The translations under genes and the position numbers were made by a program. This document shows, one piece after another, positions 50,901 through 63,065 of a DNA stretch of 64,000 nucleotides. How positions within the stretch are numbered: position 1 is the first letter of the stretch; every line of letters begins with the position of its first letter. Source of the DNA: Acanthosepion esculentum (Eukaryota; Mollusca; Cephalopoda; Sepiida; Sepiidae); contig OZ038479.1 in the NCBI GenBank assembly GCA_964036315.1, positions 62,377,304 through 62,441,303 on the forward strand, in the 5' to 3' direction. Below the pieces are notes generated by a model. That model saw nothing but the letters and a program-made list of their open reading frames with translations, was not told the DNA's origin and searched no databases.

Positions 50901-53900
50901 GAAAATATTGCATATTTTGATCATTTTCAAATGAAAATGCTGAAAACAAATGAAAATATTGCATATTTTGATCATTTTCAAATGAAAACGAAGAAAACAA
51001 ATGAAAATATTGCATATTTTGAATATTTTCAAATGAAAACGAAGAAAACAAATGAAAATATTGCATATTTTGATCATTTTCAAATGAAAACGAAGAAAAT
51101 AAATGAAAATATTGCATATTTTGATCATTTTCAAATGAAAACGTAGAAAACAAATGAAAATATTGCATATTTTGATCATTTTCAAATGAAAACGAAGAAA
51201 ACAAATGAAAATATTGCATATTTTGATCATTTTCAAATGAAAATGCTGAAAACAAATGAGAATATTGCATATTTTGAACATTTTCAAATGAAAACGAAGA
51301 AAACAAATGAAAATATTGCATATTTTGATCATTTTCAAATGAAAATGCTGACAAGAAATGAAAATATTGCATATTTTGATCATTTTCAAATGAAAACGAA
51401 GAAAACAAATGAAAATATTGCATATTTTGATCATTTTCAAATGAAAACGAAGAAAACAAATGAAAATATTGCATATTTTGATCATTTTCAAATGAAAACG
51501 AAGAAAACAAATGAAAATATTGCATATTTTGATCATTTTCAAATGAAAACGAAGAAAACAAATGAAAATATTGCATATTTTGATCATTTTCAAATGAACA
51601 CGAAGAAAACAAATGAAAATATTACATATTTTGATCATTTTCAAATGAAAATGCTGAAAACAAATGAAAATATTGCTTATTTTGATCATTTTCAAATGAA
51701 AACGAAGAAAACAAATGAAAATATTGCATATTTTGATCATTTTCAAATGAAAACGAAGAAAACAAATGAAAATATTGCATATTTTGATCATTTTCAAATG
51801 AAAACGAAGAAAACAAATGAAAATATTGCATATTTTGATCATTTTCAAATGAAAATGCTGAAAACAAATGAAAATATTGTATACTTTGATCATTTTCAAA
51901 TGAAAATGCTAAAAACAAATGAAAATATTGCATATTTTGATCATTTTCAAATGAAAACGAAGAAAACAAATGCAAATATTGCATATTTTGATCATTTTCA
52001 AATGAAAACGAAGAAAACAAATGAAAATATTGCATATTTACATCATTTTCAAATGAAAACGAAGAAAACAAATGAAAATATTGCATATTTTGATCATTTT
52101 CAAATGAAAACGAAGAAAACAAATGAAAATATTGCATATTTTGATCATTTTCAAATGAAAACTAAGAAAACAAATGAAAATATTGCATATTTTGATCATT
52201 TTCAAATGAAAATGCTGAAAACAAATGAAAATATTGCATATTTTGATCATTTTCAAATGAAAATTCTGAAAAGAAATGAAAATATTGCATATTTTGAATA
52301 TTTTCAAATGAAAACGAAGAAAACAAATGAAAATATTGCATATTTTGATCATTTTCAAATGAAAACGAAGAAAACAAATGAAAATATTGCATATTTTGAT
52401 CATTTTCAAATGAAAACGTAGAAAACAAATGAAAATATTGCATATTTTGATCATTTTCAAATGAAAACGAAGAAAACAAATGAAAATATTGCATATTTTG
52501 ATCATTTTCAAATGAAAACGAAGAAAACAAATGAAAATATTGCATATTTTGATCATTTTCAAATGAAAACGAAGAAAACAAATGAAAATATTGCATATTT
52601 TGATCATTTTCAATTGAAAACGAAGAAAACAAATAAAAATATTGCATATTTTGATCATTTTCAAATGAAAACGAAGAAAACAAATGAAAATATTGCATAT
52701 TTTGATCATTTTCAAATGAAAACGAAGAAAACAAATGAAAATATTGCATATTTTGATCATTTTCAAATGAAAACAAATGAAAATATTGCATATTTTGATC
52801 ATTTTCAAATGAAAACGAAGAAAACAAATGAAAATATTGCATATTTTGATCATTTTCAAATGAAAATGCTGAAAACAAATGAAAATATTGCATATTTTGA
52901 TCATTTTCAAATGAAAACGAAGAAAACAAATGAAAATATTGCATATTTTGATCATTTTCAAATGAAAATGCTGAAAACAAATGAGAATATTGCATATTTT
53001 GAACATTTTCAAATGAAAACGAAGAAAACAAATGAAAATATTGCATATTTTGATCATTTTCAAATGAAAATGCTGACAAGAAATGAAAATATTGCAAATT
53101 TTGATCATTTTCAAATGAAAACGAAGAAAACAAATGAAAATATTGCATATTTTGATCATTTTCAAATGAAAACGAAGAAAACAAATGAAAATATTGCATA
53201 TTTTGATCATTTTCAAATGAAAACGAAGAAAACAAATGAAAATATTGCATATTTACATCATTTTCAAATGAAAACGAAGAAAACAAATGAAAATATTGCA
53301 TATTTTGATCATTTTCAAATGAAAACGAAGAAAACAAATGAATATATTGCATATTTTGATCATTTTCAAATGAAAATGCTGAAAACAAATGAGAATATTG
53401 CATATTTTGAACATTTTCAAATGAAAACGAAGAAAACAAATGAAAATATTGCATATTTTGATCATTTTCAAATGAAAATGCTGACAAGAAATGAAAATAT
53501 TGCATATTTTGATCATTTTCAAATGAAAACGAAGAAAACAAATGAAAATATTGCATATTTTGATCATTTTCAAATGAAAACGAAGAAAACAAATGAAAAT
53601 ATTGCATATTTTGATCATTTTCAAATGAAAACGAAGAAAACAAATGAAAATATTGCATATTTTGATCATTTTCAAATGAAAACGAAGAAAACAAATGAAA
53701 ATATTGCATATTTTGATCATTTTCAAATGAAAACGAAGAAAACAAATGAAAATATTGCATATTTTGATCATTTTCAAATGAAAACAAATGAAAATATTGC
53801 ATATTTTGATCATTTTCAAATGAAAATGCTGAAAACAAATGAAAATATTGCATATTTTGATCATTTTCAAATGAAAACGAAGAAAACAAATGAAAATATT

Positions 53901-55399
53901 GCATATTTTGATCATTTTCAAATGAAAACGAAGAAAACAAATGAAAATATTGCATATTTACATCATTTTCAAATGAAAACGAAGAAAACAAATGAAAATA
54001 TTGCATATTTTGATCATTTTCAAATGAAAATGCTGAAAAGAAATGAAAATATTGCATATTTTGAACATTTTCAAATGAAAACGAAGAAAACAAATGAAAA
54101 TATTGCATATTTTGACCATTTTCAATTGAAAACGAAGAAAACAAATGAAAATATTGCATATTTTGATCATTTTCAAATGAAAACGAAGAAAACAAATGAA
54201 AATATTGCATATTTTGATCATTTTCAAATGAAAACGAAGAAAACAAATGAAAATATTGCATATTTTGATCATTTTCAAATGAAAATGCTGAAAACAAATG
54301 AAAATATTGCATATTTTGATCATTTTCAAATGAAAACGAAGAAAACAAACGAAAATATTGCATGTTTTGATCATTTTCAAATGAAAACGAAGAAAACAAA
54401 TGAAAATATTGCATATTTTGATCATTTTCAAATGGAAATGCTGAAAACAAATGAGAATATTGCATATTTTGAACATTTTCAAATGAAAACGAAGAAAACA
54501 AATGAAAATATTGCATATTTTGATCATTTTCAAATGAAAATGCTGAAAACAAATGAAAATATTGCATATTTTGATCATTTTCAAATGAAAACGAAGAAAA
54601 CAAATGAAAATATTGCATATTTTGATCATTTTCAAATGAAAACGTAGAAAACAAATGAAAATATTGCATATTTTGATCATTTTCAAATGAAAACGAAGAA
54701 AACAAATGAAAATATTGCATATTTACATCATTTTCAAATGAAAACGAAGAAAACAAATGAAAATATTGTATATTTTGATCATTTTCAAATGAAAACGAAG
54801 AAAACAAATGAATATATTGCATATTTTGATCATTTTCAAATGAAAATGCTGAAAACAAATGAGAATATTGCATATTTTGAACATTTTCAAATGAAAACGA
54901 AGAAAACAAATGAAAATATTGCATATTTTGATCATTTTCAAATGAAAACGAAGAAAACAAATGAAAATATTGCATATTTTGATCATTTTCAAATGAAAAC
55001 GAAGAAAACAAATGAAAATATTGCATATTTTGATCATTTTCAAATGAAAATGCTGAAAACAAATGAAAATATTGTATACTTTGATCATTTTCAAATGAAA
55101 ATGCTGAAAACAAATGAAAATATTGCATATTTTGATCATTTTCAAATGAAAACGAAGAAAACAAATGAAAATATTGCATATTTTGATCATTTTCAAATGA
55201 AAACGAAGAAAACAAATGAAAATATTGCATATTTTGATCATTTTCAAATGAAAACGAAGAAAACAAATGAAAATATTGCATATTTTGATCATTTTCAAAT
55301 GAAAACGAAGAAAACAAATGAAAATATTGCATATTTTGATCATTTTCAAATGAAAATGCTGAAAACAAATGAAAATATTGCATATTTTGATCATTTTCA
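50901..55399 (+). repeat. Satellite: mixed TAG-marked and TTTACATCAT-marked units
   Basis: Only satellite is present. TAG copies end at 51146, 52421 and 54647. S copies lie at 52767 and 53778. TTTACATCAT copies occur near 52038, 53250, 53957 and 54722, three of them followed two monomers later by GAATATATTGC or a relative. Cassettes already seen at 33-48 kb (GCTGACAAG, GAGAATATT/TTTGAACAT, ATGAACACG with ATTACA at about 51594) recur in shuffled order, without one dominant period. Private variants include AATGCAAATATT near 51970, GCAAATTTTG near 53094 and AAATGGAAATGCTG near 54431. Confidence 0.82.
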
Positions 55400-58339
55400 A
55401 ATGAAAATGCTGAAAACAAATGAAAATATTGCATATTTTGATCATTTTCAAATGAAAACGAAGAAAACAAATGAAAATATTGCATATTTTGATCATTTTC
55501 AAATGAAAACGAAGAAAACAAATGAAAATATTGCATATTTTGATCATTTTCAAATGAAAACGAAGAAAACAAATGAAAATATTGCATATTTTGATCATTT
55601 TCAAATGAAAATGCTGAAAACAAATGAAAATATTGCATATTTTGATCATTTTCAAATGAAAATGCTGAAAAGAAATGAAAATATTGCATATTTTGAACAT
55701 TTTCAAATGAAAACGAAGAAAACAAATGAAAATATTGCATATTTTGATCATTTTCAAATGAAAACGAAGAAAACAAATGAAAATATTGCATATTTTGATC
55801 ATTTTCAAATGAAAACGTAGAAAACAAATGAAAATATTGCATATTTTGATCATTTTCAAATGAAAACGAAGAAAACAAATGAAAATATTGCATATTTTGA
55901 TCATTTGCAAATGAAAACGAAGAAAACAAATGAAAATATTGCATATTTTGATCATTTTCAAATGAAAACGAAGAAAACAAATGAAAATATTGCATATTTT
56001 GATCATTTTCAATTGAAAACGAAGAAAACAAATAAAAATATTGCATATTTTGATCATTTTCAAATGAAAACGAAGAAAACAAATGAAAATATTGCATATT
56101 TTGATCATTTTCAAATGAAAACGAAGAAAACAAATGAAAATATTGCATATTTTGATCATTTTCAAATGAAAACATATGAAAATATTGCATATTTTGATCA
56201 TTTTCAAATGAAAACGAAGAAAACAAATGAAAATATTGCATATTTTGATCATTTTCAAATGAAAACGAAGAAAACAAATGAAAATATTGCATATTTACAT
56301 CATTTTCAAATGAAAACGAAGAAAACAAATGAAAATATTGCATATTTTGATCATTTTCAAATGAAAACGAAGAAAACACATGAAAATATTGCATATTTTG
56401 ATCATTTTCAAATGAAAATGCTGAAAACAAATGAGAATATTGCATATTTTGAACATTTTCAAATGAAAACGAAGAAAACAAATGAAAATATTGCATATTT
56501 GGATCATTTTCAAATGAAAACGAAGAAAACAAATGAAAATATTGCATATTTGGATCATTTTCAAATGAAAATGCTGAAAACAAATGAAAATATTGCATAT
56601 TTTGATCATTTTCAAATGAAAACGAAGAAAACAAATGAAAATATTGCATATTTTGATCATTTTCAAATGAAAACGAAGAAAACAAATGAAAATATTGCAT
56701 ATTTTGATCATTTTCAAATGAAAACGAAGAAAACAAATGAAAATATTGCATATTTTGATCATTTTCAAATGAAAACGAAGAAAACAAATGAAAATATTGC
56801 ATATTTTGATCATTTTCAAATGAAAATGCTGAAAACAAATGAAAATATTGCATATTTTGATCATTTTCAAATGAAAATGCTGAAAACAAATGAAAATATT
56901 GCATATTTTGATCATTTTCAAATGAAAACGAAGAAAACAAATGAAAATATTGCATATTTTGATCATTTTCAAATGAAAACGAAGAAAACAAATGAAAATA
57001 TTGCATATTTTGATCATTTTCAAATGAAAACGAAGAAAACAAATGAAAATATTGCATATTTTGATCATTTTCAAATGAAAATGCTGAAAACAAATGAAAA
57101 TATTGCATATTTTGATCATTTTCAAATGAAAATGCTGAAAAGAAATGAAAATATTGCATATTTTGAACATTTTCAAATGAAAACGAAGAAAACAAATGAA
57201 AATATTGCATATTTTGATCATTTTCAAATGAAAACGAAGAAAACAAATGAAAATATTGCATATTTTGATCATTTTCAAATGAAAACGTAGAAAACAAATG
57301 AAAATATTGCATATTTTGATCATTTTCAAATGAAAACGAAGAAAACAAATGAAAATATTGCATATTTTGATCATTTGCAAATGAAAACGAAGAAAACAAA
57401 TGAAAATATTGCATATTTTGATCATTTTCAATTGAAAACGAAGAAAACAAATGAAAATATTGCATATTTTGATCATTTTCAATTGAAAACGAAGAAAACA
57501 AATAAAAATATTGCATATTTTGATCATTTTCAAATGAAAACGAAGAAAACAAATGAAAATATTGCATATTTTGATCATTTTCAAATGAAAACGAAGAAAA
57601 CAAATGAAAATATTGCATATTTTGATCATTTTCAAATGAAAACAAATGAAAATATTGCATATTTTGATCATTTTCAAATGAAAACGAAGAAAACAAATGA
57701 AAATATTGCATATTTTGATCATTTTCAAATGAAAACGAAGAAAACAAATGAAAATATTGCATATTTACATCATTTTCAAATGAAAACGAAGAAAACAAAT
57801 GAAAATATTGCATATTTTGATCATTTTCAAATGAAAACGAAGAAAACACATGAAAATATTGCATATTTTGATCATTTTCAAATGAAAATGCTGAAAACAA
57901 ATGAGAATATTGCATATTTTGAACATTTTCAAATGAAAACGAAGAAAACAAATGAAAATATTGCATATTTGGATCATTTTCAAATGAAAACGAAGAAAAC
58001 AAATGAAAATATTGCATATTTGGATCATTTTCAAATGAAAATGCTGAAAACAAATGAAAATATTGCATATTTTGATCATTTTCAAATGAAAACGAAGAAA
58101 ACAAATGAAAATATTGCATATTTTGATCATTTTCAAATGAAAACGAAGAAAACAAATGAAAATATTGCATATTTTGATCATTTTCAAATGAAAACGAAGA
58201 AAACAAATGAAAATATTGCATATTTTGATCATTTTCAAATGAAAACGAAGAAAACAAATGAAAATATTGCATATTTTGATCATTTTCAAATGAAAATGCT
58301 GAAAACAAATGAAAATATTGCATATTTTGATCATTTTCA
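55400..58339 (+). repeat. 1,470-bp tandem higher-order duplication (28x51+42)
   Basis: Markers step by 1,470 bp: GCTGAAAAGAAATG with TTTGAACAT, TAG (ending 55820 and 57290), GATCATTTGCAAATG (about 55905 and 57375), CAATTG with AATAAAAAT (56013 and 57483), S (56166 and 57636), TTTACATCAT (56259 and 57729 monomers), AAAACACATG (about 56376 and 57846), GAGAATATT/TTTGAACAT, and two TTTGGATC copies in a row. The copies differ at S (CATATG in the first) and at 57432, where the second has an extra CAATTG. The match ends where two successive type B copies (56819 and 56870) are replaced by B then A (58289 and 58340). Confidence 0.88.
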
Positions 58340-61300
58340 AATGAAAACGAAGAAAACAAATGAAAATATTGCATATTTTGATCATTTTCAAATGAAAACG
58401 AAGAAAACAAATGAAAATATTGCATATTTTGATCATTTTCAAATGAAAACGAAGAAAACAAATGAAAATATTGCATATTTTGATCATTTTCAAATGAAAA
58501 CGAAGAAAACAAATGAAAATATTGCATATTTTGATCATTTTCAAATGAAAACGAAGAAAACAAATGAGAATATTGCATATTTTGAACATTTTCAAATGAA
58601 AACGAAGAAAACAAATGAAAATATTGCATATTTTGATCATTTTCAAATGAAAACGAAGAAAACAAATGAAAATATTGCATATTTTGATCATTTTCAAATG
58701 AAAACAAATGAAAATATTGCATATTTTGATCATTTTCAAATGAAAACGAAGAAAACAAATGAAAATATTGCATATTTTGATCATTTTCAAATGAAAATGC
58801 TGACAAGAAATGAAAATATTGCATATTTTGATCATTTTCAAATGAAAACGAAGAAAACAAATGATAATATTGCATATTTTGATCATTTTCAAATGAAAAC
58901 GAAGAAAACAAATGAAAATATTGCATATTCTGATCATTTTCAAATGAAAACGAAGAAAACAAATGAAAATATTGCATATTTTGAACATTTTCAAATGAAA
59001 ATGCTGAAAACAAATGAAAATATTGCATATTTTGATCATTTTCAAATGAAAACGAAGAAAACAAATGAAAATATTGCATATTTTGATCATTTTCAAATGA
59101 AAACGAAGAAAACAAATGAAAATATTGCATATTTTGATCATTTTCAAATGAAAATGCTGAAAACAAATGAAAATATTGCATATTTTGATCATTTTCAAAT
59201 GAAAACGAAGAAAACAATTGAAAATATTACATATTTTGATCATTTTCAAATGAAAACGAAGAAAACAAATGAAAATATTGCATATTTTGATCATTTTCAA
59301 ATGAAAATGCTGAAAACAAATGAGAATATTGCATATTTTGAACATTTTCAAATGAAAACGAAGAAAACAAATGAAAATATTGCATATTTTGATCATTTTC
59401 AAATGAAAATGCTGAAAACAAATGAAAATATTGCATATTTTGATCATTTTCAAATGAAAACGAAGAAAACAAATGAAAATATTGCATATTTTGATCATTT
59501 TCAAATGAAAACGAAGAAAACAAATGAAAATATTGCATATTTTGATCATTTTCAAATGAAAACGAAGAAAACAAATGAAAATATTGCATATTTTGATCAT
59601 TTTCAAATGAAAACGAAGAAAACAAATGAAAATATTGCATATTTTGATCATTTTCAAATGAAAACGAAGAAAACAAATGAAAATATTGCATATTTTGAAC
59701 ATTTTCAAATGAAAATGCTGAAAACAAATGAAAATATTGCATATTTTGATCATTTTCAAATGAAAACGAAGAAAACAAATGAAAATATTGCATATTTTGA
59801 TCATTTTCAAATGAAAATGCTGAAAACAAATGAGAATATTGCATATTTTGAACATTTTCAAATGAAAACGAAGAAAACAAATGAAAATATTGCATATTTT
59901 GATCATTTTCAAATGAAAATGCTGACAAGAAATGAAAATATTGCATATTTTGATCATTTTCAAATGAAAACGAAGAAAACAAATGAAAATATTGCATATT
60001 TTGATCATTTTCAAATGAAAACGAAGAAAACAAATGATAATATTGCATATTTTGATCATTTTCAAATGAAAACGAAGAAAACAAATGAAAATATTGCATA
60101 TTCTGATCATTTTCAAATGAAAACGAAGAAAACAAATGAAAATATTGCATATTTTGAACATTTTCAAATGAAAACGAAGAAAACAAATGAAAATATTGCA
60201 TATTTTGATCATTTTCAAATGAAAATGCTGAAAACAAATGAAAATATTGCATATTTTGATCATTTTCAAATGAAAACGAAGAAAACAAATGAAAATATTG
60301 CATATTTTGATCATTTTCAAATGAAAACGAAGAAAACAAATGAAAATATTGCATATTTTGATCATTTTCAAATGAAAACGAAGAAAACAAATGAAAATAT
60401 TGCATATTTACATCATTTTCAAATGAAAACGAAGAAAACAAATGAAAATATTGCATATTTTGATCATTTTCAAATGAAAACGAAGAAAACACATGAAAAT
60501 ATTGCATATTTTGATCATTTTCAAATGAAAATGCTGAAAACAAATGAGAATATTGCATATTTTGAACATTTTCAAATGAAAACGAAGAAAACAAATGAAA
60601 ATATTGCATATTTGGATCATTTTCAAATGAAAACGAAGAAAACAAATGAAAATATTGCATATTTGGATCATTTTCAAATGAAAATGCTGAAAACAAATGA
60701 AAATATTGCATATTTTGATCATTTTCAAATGAAAACGAAGAAAACAAATGAAAATATTGCATATTTTGATCATTTTCAAATGAAAACGAAGAAAACAAAT
60801 GAAAATATTGCATATTTTGATCATTTTCAAATGAAAACGAAGAAAACAAATGAAAATATTGCATATTTTGATCATTTTCAAATGAAAACGAAGAAAACAA
60901 ATGAAAATATTGCATATTTTGATCATTTTCAAATGAAAATGCTGAAAACAAATGAAAATATTGCATATTTTGATCATTTTCAAATGAAAACGAAGAAAAC
61001 AAATGAAAATATTGCATATTTTGATCATTTTCAAATGAAAACGAAGAAAACAAATGAAAATATTGCATATTTTGATCATTTTCAAATGAAAACGAAGAAA
61101 ACAAATGAAAATATTGCATATTTTGATCATTTTCAAATGAAAACGAAGAAAACAAATGAAAATATTGCATATTTTGATCATTTTCAAATGAAAACGAAGA
61201 AAACAAATGAGAATATTGCATATTTTGAACATTTTCAAATGAAAACGAAGAAAACAAATGAAAATATTGCATATTTTGATCATTTTCAAATGAAAACGAA

Positions 61301-63065
61301 GAAAACAAATGAAAATATTGCATATTTTGATCATTTTCAAATGAAAACAAATGAAAATATTGCATATTTTGATCATTTTCAAATGAAAACGAAGAAAACA
61401 AATGAAAATATTGCATATTTTGATCATTTTCAAATGAAAATGCTGACAAGAAATGAAAATATTGCATATTTTGATCATTTTCAAATGAAAACGAAGAAAA
61501 CAAATGATAATATTGCATATTTTGATCATTTTCAAATGAAAACGAAGAAAACAAATGAAAATATTGCATATTCTGATCATTTTCAAATGAAAACGAAGAA
61601 AACAAATGAAAATATTGCATATTTTGAACATTTTCAAATGAAAATGCTGAAAACAAATGAAAATATTGCATATTTTGATCATTTTCAAATGAAAACGAAG
61701 AAAACAAATGAAAATATTGCATATTTTGATCATTTTCAAATGAAAACGAAGAAAACAAATGAAAATATTGCATATTTTGATCATTTTCAAATGAAAATGC
61801 TGAAAACAAATGAAAATATTGCATATTTTGATCATTTTCAAATGAAAACGAAGAAAACAATTGAAAATATTACATATTTTGATCATTTTCAAATGAAAAC
61901 GAAGAAAACAAATGAAAATATTGCATATTTTGATCATTTTCAAATGAAAATGCTGAAAACAAATGAGAATATTGCATATTTTGAACATTTTCAAATGAAA
62001 ACGAAGAAAACAAATGAAAATATTGCATATTTTGATCATTTTCAAATGAAAATGCTGAAAACAAATGAAAATATTGCATATTTTGATCATTTTCAAATGA
62101 AAACGAAGAAAACAAATGAAAATATTGCATATTTTGATCATTTTCAAATGAAAACGAAGAAAACAAATGAAAATATTGCATATTTTGATCATTTTCAAAT
62201 GAAAACGAAGAAAACAAATGAAAATATTGCATATTTTGATCATTTTCAAATGAAAACGAAGAAAACAAATGAAAATATTGCATATTTTGATCATTTTCAA
62301 ATGAAAACGAAGAAAACAAATGAAAATATTGCATATTTTGAACATTTTCAAATGAAAATGCTGAAAACAAATGAAAATATTGCATATTTTGATCATTTTC
62401 AAATGAAAACGAAGAAAACAAATGAAAATATTGCATATTTTGATCATTTTCAAATGAAAATGCTGAAAACAAATGAGAATATTGCATATTTTGAACATTT
62501 TCAAATGAAAACGAAGAAAACAAATGAAAATATTGCATATTTTGATCATTTTCAAATGAAAATGCTGACAAGAAATGAAAATATTGCATATTTTGATCAT
62601 TTTCAAATGAAAACGAAGAAAACAAATGAAAATATTGCATATTTTGATCATTTTCAAATGAAAACGAAGAAAACAAATGATAATATTGCATATTTTGATC
62701 ATTTTCAAATGAAAACGAAGAAAACAAATGAAAATATTGCATATTCTGATCATTTTCAAATGAAAACGAAGAAAACAAATGAAAATATTGCATATTTTGA
62801 ACATTTTCAAATGAAAACGAAGAAAACAAATGAAAATATTGCATATTTTGATCATTTTCAAATGAAAATGCTGAAAACAAATGAAAATATTGCATATTTT
62901 GATCATTTTCAAATGAAAACGAAGAAAACAAATGAAAATATTGCATATTTTGATCATTTTCAAATGAAAACGAAGAAAACAAATGAAAATATTGCATATT
63001 TTGATCATTTTCAAATGAAAACGAAGAAAACAAATGAAAATATTGCATATTTTGATCATTTTCAA
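57729..63065 (+). repeat. 2,643-bp tandem higher-order duplication (51x51+42)
   Basis: Copy 1 is 57729-60371 and copy 2 is 60372-63065. The second is 51 bp longer because of one extra type A copy near its right end. Shared markers at 2,643 bp include TTTACATCAT (57729 and 60372), AAAACACATG, two successive TTTGGATC, S (58698 and 61341), GCTGACAAG, AATGATAATATT (about 58861 and 61504), GCATATTCTG (about 58927 and 61570), AACAATTG with ATTACA (about 59215 and 61858), and a second AATGATAATATT/GCATATTCTG pair. No single-base difference was found among the markers checked. Copy 1 overlaps the right half of the 1,470-bp duplication, so the two events are nested. Confidence 0.91.

Noticed and set aside
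52162..59217. A 2,351-codon minus-strand open frame with an NMQYFHLFSSFSFENDQ repeat, as a membrane or secreted protein
   Set aside because: It is rich in F, L and S only because it reads the T-rich complement of the satellite. It starts and stops at monomer variants (ATTACA gives a minus-strand TAA), not at gene-like boundaries.
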